A stretch of DNA of 64,000 nt. It comes from Toxorhynchites rutilus septentrionalis (Eukaryota > Arthropoda > Insecta > Diptera > Culicidae). Position numbers and translations under genes: made by a program. Positions 53,760-64,000 of the stretch are shown piece after piece; position 1 is the first letter of the stretch, and each line of letters starts with the position of its first letter. The notes beneath the pieces were generated by a model. That model saw only the letters and a program-made list of their open reading frames with translations, was not told the DNA's origin and did no database searches. The stretch covers positions 283,065,803 through 283,129,802 of the forward strand of contig NC_073745.1 in the NCBI RefSeq assembly GCF_029784135.1, written 5' to 3'.

Positions 53760-55952
53760 AATTCCAAATGAAATCGACAAATGACAAAACATGAGTATTT
53801 TTGACTCGAATGAAAGTGTGTATTCCGTTTGGGTTAGATGAAATATTAGTTTTCCACAGCAATTGGGAATTTTTTGACTCAAGCGTAACTTTTGAAAAGG
53901 GCGTATCGATTTGAGTAAGAGAAATCTTTGATAATTTTTATCTCAAAAACTATGAGTCGTACCGAAATAGTTATAGAGTCATAGAGTATTGATGGTTGAA
54001 TATAAAAAAAATGTACACTGACAAAAAAAATTAGTACTCTTTTTTTTATTTACAAAATAAGAATTCAATTTGCAATATCCAAAATATATATTTTTAAATT
54101 TTTTTTTCAATTTTTTCATACAAATTAGAAGTAATGCAGAAAATTTAAAAAATGGGCCCAAGATGGTAAAACTATTTTTGACGAACTTTGTGGTACATCG
54201 AATTTTTAGGAATTTTCGAAACTTCGAATTTTTGTATGTTAACAATCATTTTTAGCCACAAATTATGAATCCTGATGTGATTTAAAACAAAAAAGGTTAT
54301 TATCAATCTACTTCTAAATGTAACCATTCTCGAAATATTAAAAAAAAATATTTCTAATTTATTGTCTTTTTCATAGTAAATAATCCCTTTTAATATGTTT
54401 GTCGTATCATGAAATCATGACATGTTATGTTCATGAAATTTTATGAATTTTCTTATAATTTGCAACCATTTTTTTGATTGATCGAAGTTTGTATTAAGAT
54501 AAAAAAGATTGTTTAGTTTCGCTATGTTTTGTGTTAACCCACATGTCTTCGAATGTTTCGTAACGTAACTCCTAAACATATGTCTTTATCATAATTATGT
54601 ATTTGGAAAAGTTGTTGGAAATTATAAGCGAATTCATAAAATCTCATGAACATGATGGCATAACACGACAAACATATCTAAAGGGCCTATTTACTATTAA
54701 AAAGACAATAAAATAGAAATATTTTTTGAAATATCTCGAGAATGGTTACATTTAGAAGGTGATTGCTAATAACCTTTTTTGTTTCAAATAACATCAGGAT
54801 TCATAATTTGGGATTAAAAATGACTGCTAACATACAAAAACTTGAAGTTTCGAAAATTCCTAAAAATTCGATGTTCCACAAAGTTCGTCGAAAAAAGTTT
54901 TACTATCTTGGGCCCATTTTTTAAATTTTCTACATGACTTCTATTTTATATGAAAAAATTGAAAAAAAAACTTAAAAAAGTACATATTTTTTAATATCGC
55001 AAATTAAAATTTTATTTTGTAAATAAAAAAATATATTAATTTTTCTTCTCAGTGTATATTTTTTTTCAAATTAAGCCAACAATACTCTATAACTCTTTCT
55101 AACACACTATTTCGGTACGACTCATATTTTTTGAAATATAAATTATAAAAGATTTCTCTCACTCAAATCAATACGCCCTTTTCAAAAGTTACGCTTGAGT
55201 CAAAAAATGAACCATGATGATTTATTTGGAAAAGTTGTTGGAAATTATAAGCAAATTCATAAAATTTCATGAACATGACGGTATAACACGACAAACATAT
55301 TAAAAGGGATTATTTACTATGAAAAAGACAATAAATTAGAAATATTTTTTTAAATATTTCGAGAATGGCTACATTTAGAAGGAGATTGATAATAACCTTT
55401 TTTGTTTTAAATCACATCAGGATTAATAATTTGTGGCTAATAATGATTTTTAACACACAAAAATTCGAAGTTTCGAAAATTCCTAAAAATTCGAAGTTCC
55501 ACAAAGTTTGTCAAAAATAGTTTTACCATCTTGGGCCCATTTTTTTAATTTTCTGCATGACTTCTATTTTGTATGAAAAATAAAAAAAAATAAAAAAAAT
55601 AGAAAGTATGTATTTTGGATTTTGCAAATTGAATTTTTAATTTGCAAATAAAAAAAAGAGTACTAATTTTTTTTCTCAGTGTGCATTTTTTTCATATTCA
55701 ACCATAAATACACTATAACTCTTTCTAAGACACCATTTCGGTACGACTCATAGTTTTTGAGATATAAATTATCAAAGATTTCTCTTACTAAAATCGATAC
55801 GCCCTTTTCAAAAGTTACGCTTGAGTCAAAAAATTTCCAATTGCTGTGAAAAATTCATATTTCCTCCAACCCAAACGGAATACACACTTTCATTGGAATC
55901 AAAAATACAAGTTTTCAAAATCTGCATTTTTAGGACGATTTCATTTGGAATT
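53760..55952. repeat. Large inverted repeat (foldback-like), ~730-bp arms with an extra copy in the middle
   Basis: The left arm 53760-~54480 is matched inverted by ~55215-55952. Anchors are CGATTTCATTTGGAATT at the ends, AAAGTGTGTATTCCGTTTGG, GACTCAAGCGTAACTTTTGA, AATGGGCCCAAGATGGTAAA and TTTAGGAATTTTCGAAACTT. A third copy of the inner ~610 bases (54600-~55210) lies in the same orientation as the right arm, about 617 bases before it. The unit is AT-rich and non-coding. It resembles a foldback element or a MITE that gained an internal duplication. Confidence 0.8.
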
Positions 55953-57168
55953 GCTGATGTTTCAATGGGCTTGCGGGAGCTACATTTTTAGTTCTTAATT
56001 ACTCCTCTTATCACAGTAACCGAGTCCAAATAAACAAGTTTACGTCCTCTGGATACGTCAGGATTTCGTATAAAAATGCCACCAAGCGGGTTAATTGCTG
56101 TTTGTTTATCTTTTCTTTCCTAAAAAATGCAAGACAAGATTCAAAATGTTACTTACTCCCTCCGCGTGACTAGCTTTCACCATCTAAAACACAAGTGACA
56201 AATATACATGTTTTTCTCCGTGACATGACAGTATCGTGGTATTTATAATAACACCGAGTTCATCAAAGTTATCACGGCGGCGGTGTGCTGAATTACAGAG
56301 GCATCAGAATGAATGAAATCATTCGTCTCAACAACAATAACAAAATTATACTGCCTTTTGAACTTGCTTTTTTGAAAGCAACGAGAGAGATGAATTTGAG
56401 CTTTTAATTGTTTGTTTGTTAGTGCTCACATGCCCGATGGTTGAAAATAACACATCAACGGAAAATTCGAAGGTTCGGTTTGTGTTTCATGTGCATTTTC
56501 AGAGTTGCGGTATGCAGTCGGTGAATATTCGTTGTATTCGTGAGTAATCCGCGATTCTATATCTACTTTGTCGACAAACAAGTGGAATGAGTGGAATTAA
56601 TTAATATTGAGGTTTCTTTGCTGCTAAATATTTGTCGTGATAGGTTTTTAAAGTCGTGCTATGACAGTTTTGGTATAGAATTTGAAATGCAAAAGTTAAA
56701 GCATAAAAATCTTTTTTTCATAGTCACTTTTCATGCAACTATGATCGGTTATATTAAATGATAACTTTGTTCTACACAGTTTATTGAAATAACTGGGAAT
56801 ACAACATTTTGTCGAGCTATGTTCACCTCTATCTATAATGATAAAAAAGGTAGATTTTTTTACTGCACTTAAAATTTTGGTCACCCTATTTTGAAAATGA
56901 GCGCTATATGTAACAACTTTATCGAAGGCAGTTTTTGTCTAGAGAATAACTGTCTAGCTCTAGATGTATATTTCCACCTATTCGTTTCCTGAACCATTGT
57001 ACTTGACAACAAACACTCTGGGTGTGTCTTCAGTAGAACTACGAGCGAAAGGATGTCCATGATTTTCACCCCAACAATCTGTTTTTCGTCATTCCGCACA
57101 CCTAACCTTGACCACGATCAAGCTGAGATACTGTAGATGGACAGGGACGCAACTGAAGAAGTTAATAC
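55953..57168. other. No recognisable gene
   Basis: It is AT-rich, without repeats I can pair. The minus frame 57099-56881 (72 codons, MRNDEKQIVGVKIMDILSLV) is not recognisable. Confidence 0.35.
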
Positions 57169-57195
57169 AGGGCGGACTCGATTATATACAATCTC
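57169..57195 (+). repeat. Lone pogo-like terminal inverted repeat
   Basis: TA followed by CAGGGCGGACTCGATTATAT is an exact family end (compare 23727 and 19914). The sequence behind it, with ATATAATCGAAATT at ~57213, soon diverges, and no partner end is found, so this is a truncated copy. The neighbouring 57290-57560 region shows no feature I can name. Confidence 0.7.
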
Positions 57196-57599
57196 CAATT
57201 TTTTTTTTGAATATAATCGAAATTTTAAAATTTTTTCTTTAATTTTTCGCTTTTTGAATATTAAAATATAATTTTTTGATTCAACCCCTTGAGCTTGAGC
57301 ATGAGCTTGGGTAGACTGTACACTTCATAGTTGCTCTCCGTGATTGACCTGAACCAGCAGAATGGCACAAAAAACACACTGCGCTTGGGTACTCCCATTC
57401 TCGTTGTTCATGTTCCGGTGATTCGAACTTTAAATCACGTCAATAACGACACCGGCCACGTCCTTACAATCACCAGGAGAAGGGTAGGAATGTTAGTATC
57501 ATATCCGCCGCCCGAAGGCTAGAATGGTCACCTATATGGCGTGGTTCCCTAGCGAATATCATCGAGGGGATAGTTGTTGGAAAAAATTAGGATTCACTG

Positions 57600-58150
57600 A
57601 GGTAAGTTATATAATTATGTAAACGCGAACTATCCATCACTCGATGAAACGAAAATCCGAAAATCACAAGTGACAGAGATTATCTTCAGGTATCCTGAGA
57701 AGGAAACCTGTAAAATTAATAGCCGGACTAATATTCTATTATTTATCGAACGTACTTTTTATCGACAATTGAATGTGGGAAATGTGAGAAGGTAACCGAG
57801 AAAACTCCCTCTAAAACCAATCCTACCGGTGATATATTCCGTTATTCGAAGTGCATTTTCTTTATTCAACTATATTCAACAACACGGAGTGTTATCATTG
57901 AGAAACCTGGGAAGGTAACCGTAACCGTATAACCATGTAGACCTTGAAGTCCGATGGATGAATTGTAAAACAATAAACAACAATAAACAATAAACAACAA
58001 TAACCTTCTGTAAAATCAATAAGGTAAAGATCGTGTGAATTCTTTATCGAGCTCCAATTGCGAAGGTAGAGAGTTATTCTTGGGAAACGTGAGAAGGTAA
58101 TCGAGAGAACTACTCGAAAATTCTAATATCGCGTACAAATAATAAACATG
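57600..58150. repeat. Degenerate repeat with GAGAAGGTAACCGAGAAAACT motif
   Basis: GGGAAATGTGAGAAGGTAAC (57777), GAAACCTGGGAAGGTAACCG (57901) and GGGAAACGTGAGAAGGTAAT (58088) recur roughly every 125-190 bases, each followed by similar AT-rich words. It looks like an eroded tandem array. Confidence 0.45.
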
Positions 58151-58168
58151 CAATATTTGGTAATCTTA

Positions 58169-58201
58169 AAGTCACAAAACGTCACAAAACGTCACAAAAC
58201 T
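58169..58201. repeat. Short tandem repeat, unit GTCACAAAAC
   Basis: Three exact copies of the 10-bp unit. The following ~180 bases are low-complexity AAATTC-type sequence. Confidence 0.85.
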
Positions 58202-58568
58202 TTTATTTAACTTGGAGAGTCCAGAAATACCGAATTCACCCCAACTCCAAAATTCAAAACCTAAAATTTCATTAATTCAAATTCTAATTTTTAACTACAA
58301 ACCTCGAATTCCAAAGTTTAAATTTGAAATTCTCAATTTAAAATTTTCAATCTTAATCTTTTAGTTTTATATTTCAAATCTAAGTTTTTTCAATTATAAT
58401 AGGAGTACCGGTATGTTTCTTCTTTTTTTAAAAAATAATGATTTATTCTGTAAAATGGTTACAAATTTAATATTCAAAGTATTGCCCATCGCTAGTCACA
58501 ACATTTTCTCATCTTTCTGGCAATTCACGGATCCCTTTGCGGAAATAAACGGCCGGTTTGTCGGCTAA

Positions 58569-59460
58569 TCACGAATCGATCCAATTTTTGACTTCATCAA
58601 AAATGGAGATGTGCTGGTAAACCCGATTGCATCGATCGAAAAAGGTAGTAATCAGACGGAACAATGTCTGGAGAATACGGCTGGTGGGATAGGACCTCCC
58701 TTTCAGCGTTTCCATGTATATTTTGACCGGTTTCGCGACATGCGGCCGAGCATTGTCGTGCTGCAAAATAACTTTATCGTGACAAAACGCATCAAATTGT
58801 CGTCGGTAGAGTCCCCCGTAACGGTTTCATTCGGTTTTCGCAGGTCATAGTACACCACACCCAGCTAGTCCCACCAAATAGATAGCATAACCTTCTGGCC
58901 GTGAATATTCCGCACGGCCGTCGTTGTTGATACATGGCCGAGATATCCATACGTTGCCCGACGTTTAGGATTGTCGTAATGGACCCACTTTTCATCGCCA
59001 GTAACGATTCGATGCAAAAAACCATTTCTTTATGTCGTTGGAGCAGTTGTTCGCACGTGAAAAAACGGCGTTCGACGTCTCGTGGCTTCAATTCATACGG
59101 CACCCAATGTCCTATCTTTCGGATCATTCCCATTGCTATTAAACAATCGGATATGGTTTGCTGAGCTACTCCAAGTGTATCTGCAAGTTCATGTTGCGTT
59201 TGTGACGGATCTTGATCGAGTAAAGCCTCCAATTCTTCATCGTCAAATTTTATTGGCGGTCCGGAACGTTCTTCGTCTTCCAAGTCAAAATTACCACTTT
59301 TAAACCGTGCAAACCACGTCTGAAACGTTCGTTTAGTTGGAACATAGTCACCATAAACTTCTACGAAAATGCGAAGACTTTCCACAGCTTTTTTCTTCAT
59401 ATTGAAGCAATAAAGTAACGCTCCCCGCAAAAACACTCTCGTTGGTACGAAATTCGACAT
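58569..59460 (-). pseudogene. DD34D mariner transposase pseudogene
   Basis: The N-terminus is well preserved (MSNFVPTRVFLRGALLYCFN, FQTWFARFKSGNFDLEDEER, the two mariner helix-turn-helix parts, then the WVPYELKP linker). After RRFFTCEQLLQRHKEM a frameshift near 59020 moves the first catalytic block (HRIVTGDEKWVHYDNPKRR) to another frame. There a TAG sits in IWWD-stop-LGVVYY, and a deletion follows NETVTGD. The LQHDNARPHVAKPVK block (second D) resumes at about 58765. The YSPDxAPSD block is scrambled and the end KNWIDS is at 58569. Element ends were not found. The family is mariner sensu stricto, mellifera/mauritiana-like by wording. Confidence 0.85.
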
Positions 59461-59669
59461 ATTCGAAGTGGTAAAAAATATGTTGCTTACGCTTCAACTT
59501 TTTGACATAACACATTGAGCCCAACGTCGGTCCCTAGGGGCGGTTTACGGTTACGGTTTGTTTTCGGATGTTTTACAAAATGTGACTACCTTCTAGTCGA
59601 ATTGCTGACTATTTTCTATTCATACAATAATTATCTTTGGGAACTGGGATCGACACTGATATTGTACAA

Positions 59670-60842
59670 TAGAGGTGGGCAAAACGGTTCACTTGAATGA
59701 CCATCCGTTCACTTAAGTGAACTAGTTCTTTTGAGCAGTTCACTCACTCTTTCGTACAGTGGAGGGATATGTCAAAAAAAGTATAAAAAGTGTGGGATGT
59801 TATGTGGCACTGTTCATTCATAAAATGCCGTTCTGTTATTCATTTTTTTCAGCACTAGCTTTGTGCTGATTTGCTTACGATGCATCGCAATAACTGCTAC
59901 AGCAAAACTGTACCCAAACCGCGAACGTCAATCTCAAAATTATCGTGCACAATATGATATAATATTCGATCGTGAGTTTAACACTCAGTGCCCTCATTAT
60001 GACCATCTTTGAGTTGTTACAGAATAACTACATCCACGCAACAATCGATCCACGGTCGAAATAAGATCGATTCATCCATACAACTGCTTTGTCTGCAAGA
60101 CACATCGGGCTGATGTTCTATAAATGACTCAACAATGATCAATCAACTGTCTCCGCTGTCTGGTCCAACTGGATAATGGAAGAACATAAGAAAAACTCTT
60201 ACTCCTAAATGGCTACTGTGTAAATGGGGATATTCTAACGCCGAAAAAATGGCAACTGTGTAATGTGCTAATTATAGATATGATAAACATGTGACATGTA
60301 CACGATTAAAATTCGACTCTGTTACAGCTAAAATGCTAATGAGCCTAAAATAAACCAAAGGGGAAAAAAATATGACATAAAACATATTTCATATCAGCGA
60401 CGCGAATTTTACTGTTTAACAAGACTGTTTAAATCTATCCGCTTTCAACTGTAGGTAGATTTCAAGTGAGGTAGATTTGCATATCAACTTACTGAAATAT
60501 TTACCCTGAACTCCAAAATATGAAATTGAAATTTTATTCGATAAATAATCAAACAATCCAATCTAAAACCATCGTATCCTGAAATGTTGCGTTTTATATG
60601 AAAACGACAACACCGACATATTATTTTTGTTGTTTCATGGAGCTATCGTTTGTTTCCATTCGTTAATTTGAGTACCATTCATCTATCATCCATTTGTTTT
60701 CTTTCCTCTTATACACCGCTCACCGTACACACTTCGTTCTGAACTGGGTGTACAGTTCATATGAACTGTTGCCCAGCAAAAAAGAACGACAGTTGGTGAA
60801 CTAGTTCTTTTGATCAGTTCATGAACGGTTTGTCCATCTCTA
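59670..60842. mobile_element. 1173-bp hAT-type element with 8-bp target duplication
   Basis: The ends are TAGAGGTGGGCAAAACGG (59670) and, complemented, TAGAGATGGACAAACCG (to 60842). They are flanked by TTGTACAA (59662-59669) and TTGTGCAA (60843-60850), an 8-bp duplication with one mismatch. GAACTAGTTCTTTTGA occurs near both ends in the subterminal regions (59719, 60799). The interior is non-coding and holds a SINE at 59966-60360. Confidence 0.85.
59966..60360 (+). repeat. Feilai-like SINE, 5'-truncated, nested in the hAT element
   Basis: It is collinear with 27960-28350 from TCGTGAGTTTAACACTCAG to GCTAATGAGCCTAAAATAA. The tRNA-like A-box part is missing. It lies wholly inside the hAT-type element, so it is younger than that insertion, or was carried along with it. 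Confidence 0.75.
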
Positions 60843-60850
60843 TTGTGCAA

Positions 60851-62549
60851 ACGCTCTTGATGCGGGCTGAATGGAAAGTGCAGAAAGAAAAAATCGGGGC
60901 TCAACGTATTGAGAGAATCACATTAATTAATTCTAATTGGATACCTGATGAAGTCAGCCTTATGAAAAACATAGAATCCAGTGTTGTTCGCACTGATGCT
61001 TTTCGACCACAAACTTTAGAGAATATATTTAGGAGTAATGTTTTGATATGAAAGAGTTGTAAGATACTCAGCTCAGGGCGTTGTAAACTTATGTAATATA
61101 ATTTCTAACAATACCTGGTGAGCATTTACTTACAATTTAAAAAAACACGATTTTTGCTTCACTGTATTTATAATAGCCTATAACTATCACTTAAACGATG
61201 AAAAATTACTTTCGTTCTTGAAATATGTCGTATTTGATACTTTTTTCCAAATTGTATATAATGGATCTGTATCCTCTGTTCCTCTAGATCACTACCCAGT
61301 TTAAAATCTATTCGAGCGGTTATAAGCACGGTGTCGTCCGTAGGCAGCACTGCCATAGCTTATAATTCGAAAAATCGAGCAGAGCGAAACGGCATCACTG
61401 ATCTTTGCCTCTTCCCACCCAAGGCGCGTAGAAGTATATCCTAAGGTGGGCCAACTTGCTAAAACAACTCTTCAGCCATCTTGGAAATCTACTGTTTGTA
61501 AACAAAACACAATACGCTTGTGCCGGAGCTCGCTCGTGATCAGTCTGTCTCTTTCACGCTTCAAGGAAATAATTCCCCTTCTGCTTTCTTCCGTACTGTT
61601 TTCATATACCGCTCCCCTAACCAACTTAGTGACGAAACGGCCTCACCTAGTACCATAGACCCGTCTTGTTCCCACCATTGCTAAACTGTCATCCAGACAA
61701 ACAAAAACGGGCAGAACGAATGAATGTTAGTTTTTTCAACATAATAATTGTTATCGTAATATTATTATTAGTTCCATTTTCAGCAATCCACAAACTTTCC
61801 TATATGTTGCTGAGAGAGCAGGAACACACTGCTAGTTTATACAGTGTTGAAATGATTCGTGCACTTTTTGTATGTGTCGGTTTTGATGCAGTACGTGGAG
61901 GTATAAGGAAATGTACTGCTAGTTTTGCAATTTGTTATTCCACGACAAGAAGGAAAGACCGCTCATCTAAATAGAACATTACTCATTGTTATGAATCATA
62001 GGGAACTACCATGATAGGTAAAAGATAACGCATTCAAATCAACTAATTCAAACTGAATTCTTTCAACCAACAGGTCATTCGATAACAGCAATTTCTGAGG
62101 AGTATTCGGAAACCAACTGGAACTGCGGAGCACTTTGAGATGTATTAGTTGCTGGCTAATTCAAATTATGAATTGAAAGGATACCTGTTATTATAAATAT
62201 CAATTGAAATTTATATTCTGAGCTCCAGAGTCGGGACATTATACAGCAGGACATTACAATTGCAACAGAACAGTAGAAGTGCAACATCGCTTGTTCAGCT
62301 TATTTCAGAATTCTTCAACATATTCCGAAAAGCACCCTTTAGCAGTGATATTAGGTATTGGTAAGCCGATGTTGGAACTAGAGAAATGCGATGAGAAAAA
62401 TCTCGTTATAACATCTATACTAATCTCCATCATTCCTGATCTTAACACAATAGATTGAACGTTATGTACGCCTAATGCATACGCCTAACAATGAAATGAG
62501 GTAAGTTTCATGAAACATTTATAGATGGAAAAACATTATATGTGTGTTT
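60851..62549. other. No recognisable gene
   Basis: 61430-61660 is relatively GC-rich and reads like a repeat flank. The 103-codon frame 61666-61974 has a hydrophobic stretch (NIIIVIVILLLVPF) but is composed of AT-rich triplets and is unsupported. Nothing else stands out. Confidence 0.35.
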
Positions 62550-63805
62550 TTGACGTAGGACTACGTCTTTCAGTTCTATACTGGGGTGTAAGTTCAAAGT
62601 TTCGAAAACGAAAACGTTACGCCGGAGAACGAGATTTTGAGCGTTAATAGCTCCTGAACAACTGAACGAAATGGTATGATAAACACTTCATTCGAAAGAT
62701 AAAATGTCTACCCGTTATATGCTTGTTACTTTTTGATCCAAAAACTTGTTTAAATAGCCCTAACATTGCTTTCAAAACAGGCTATTGAAATCACACCAAT
62801 AGGTATATAAGCGAGTGCCGCTCGGAAATCCACTCAGTTATGATTGCGCAACGATTGAGGTGCGATCGCTGGAATGAATGGATGTCTCCCTAACACAGAC
62901 TTCGAAACCAAGGAACCTGGGGAAATCTTAAGCAGCGGGTACTTTTATACTTGCTTGCGTTTCTGCAAATCGAAATGTTTCCCTAACACAGATTTCAAAA
63001 CCATGGAGCCTGAGGAAATCGATATTGCAAAATATATGCAAGCGGCGGGTACTTTTGTACTCGCTTGCGTTTCTGCAAATTGGAATGTCTTCCTAACACA
63101 GAATTCAAAATCATAAGGCCCGGGGGAATTGGCATTGCAAAATAGTTGCGAGCGGCGGGTACTTTTGTATTCGCTTGCGTTTCTGCAAATCGAAATGTTT
63201 CCCTAACACAGATTCCAAAACCATGGAGCCAGAGGAAATCGGCATTGCAAAATAGATGCAAGCTGTGGGTACTTTTGTACTCGCTTGCATTTTTGAAAAC
63301 CGGAATGGGTTTTCCCAATACAGATTCCGAAACCAAGAAGTTGGGAAAAACGGCATTGCAGATACATTCAAGTCGACAATACTGCATTTTTACACTCCGG
63401 AATTCGTTTTGCTAACACGGTCTACAAAGCAGGTACAGATGCAACGCTTTGACTCGATTATTCAAGACTGTATTGGAAGATATCTCTTCATGTCGCCAGC
63501 TCGCTGAACTTCTACGCATAGCGTTTGATGATTAGGCAAAATGTTGACAACTATTTCCTGCGATAACTACTACCATAATGCATAAATTGACTTAAATTGG
63601 TATTTGTTTGCAATTAAATTAATTCATTCATTCACTAGTTTAATCAATACACACAAAAGATAGTTCTGCGCAGCGGCGATATCGTACCCAATGAGGAACA
63701 TTCGAGATGGGATTATTGCTAATTAAAGAAATACAATTGATTACTAAGTCAACGGCAGTCCTACGTCAACCTTGCAGTTATATCATAGGTATAACCCATC
63801 CATAG
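62550..63805 (+). mobile_element. Helentron-like type-C element, full length
   Basis: The left end TTGACGTAGGACTACGTC, TTTCAGTTCTATACTGGGG is shared with the inverted fragment ending at 11345. The middle is a five-unit minisatellite. The right end has CAGTCCTACGTCAACCTTGC, a hairpin GTTATATC-ATA-GGTATAAC (63777-63795), then CCATCCATAG before eight T. It encodes no mobility protein. It is the most divergent right end of the family, and informative because the hairpin arms changed together. Confidence 0.75.
62876..63375 (+). repeat. Minisatellite of type C (5 units, ~93-113 bp)
   Basis: TAACACAGA-type landmarks lie at 62891, 62984, 63094, 63204 and ~63317. Units carry GAAATGTTTCCCTAACACAG, CCATGGAGCC, GGAAATCGGCATTGCAAAAT and GCGGGTACTTTTGTACTCGC. 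Overlapping frames on both strands through the array are by-products of the repetition. From 63806 to the window end nothing is recognised. Confidence 0.85.
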
Positions 63806-64000
63806 TTTTTTTTCAGAGCGCTTCTGTCCGGGTTCGAACAATGCAACACAAAATAAATGAAAACCATGAGAAGTTCTTTCAACTGGCATTGCAGCACGAA
63901 ATGCAAAAATAAATGCATAATTATCAGGTTGCTTTGAACAAACAAAACCCGAACAATACGAGTACTATGTTGTCGAGATGAAAAATAGAAGGTGGGAAGA

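Noticed and set aside
61666..61974. 103-codon frame with a hydrophobic segment, possible small membrane protein
   Set aside because: The hydrophobic run comes from AT-rich ATA/ATT/TTA codons, there is no family resemblance, and neighbouring sequence looks repetitive.
62876..63375. CRISPR-like repeat array
   Set aside because: Units of ~110 bases are contiguous and similar along their full length with no unique spacers; this is a minisatellite in a eukaryotic element.

Overview
The window reads as a repeat-rich chromosomal segment of a culicine mosquito, most probably Aedes. This rests on what is in the sequence: a Feilai-like tRNA-derived SINE, DD37E and DD41D (rosa-type) Tc1/mariner relics, BEL/Pao and CR1/LOA-type retroelements, short elements with piggyBac-, hAT- and pogo-type ends, and one host gene with a 5.2-kb intron full of transposon debris. 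No database could be searched, so the genus is an inference.

Host gene. One protein-coding gene is clear, on the minus strand from 16229 down to 7093. It has two coding exons (16229-14293 and 9076-7093) joined across consensus splice sites, giving 1306 codons plus a stop. The product is a C2H2 zinc-finger protein with 2 fingers in exon 1, 9 in exon 2, an AT-hook-like patch, glutamine-rich tracts, and a four-fold (perhaps five-fold) repeated short motif of the type [S/G]-K/R-I-[FY]-I-[KR]-N that I cannot assign to a known domain.

Layout. 1-1665: 5' LTR and gag of a BEL/Pao element (minus). 1884-2294: ORF1 relic of an I/LOA-type LINE. 2532-6818: Helentron-like copies and MITEs nested in each other. 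7093-16229: zinc-finger gene; its intron holds a DD37E transposase relic and Helentron-like pieces. 17244-19792: MITE with a nested element, a 142-bp tandem array and a short Helitron. 19914-23727: a four-level nest (pogo-like element > mariner > Helentron-like type A > Helentron-like type B). 24452-24600: probable histone H3 3' relic. 25029-28370: SINEs. 28665-29522, 46765-48051 and 52737-53658: three rosa-type DD41D copies. 35490-39912: CR1-like LINE with an unusual repeated N-terminal part of ORF2. 53760-55952: large inverted repeat. 58569-59460: mariner pseudogene. 59670-60842: hAT-type element with a nested SINE. 62550-63805: Helentron-like type C.

Main discovery candidate. About nine intact or partial copies of one non-autonomous family share the near-palindromic left end TTGACGTAGNNCTACGTC, its inverted copy about 45 bp inside the right end, an internal 93-110 bp minisatellite, a terminal hairpin with compensatory base changes, and insertion into T-runs. 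This architecture matches Helentron-associated elements. The type-B subfamily (5073-6347, 21139-22489) appears to carry a captured 3' end of a histone H2B gene, including a near-perfect histone mRNA stem-loop and a purine-rich downstream element. A second histone tail, probably from H3, lies at 24452-24600. Gene capture and dispersal of a histone 3'-end processing signal by a mobile element is the observation I would check first.
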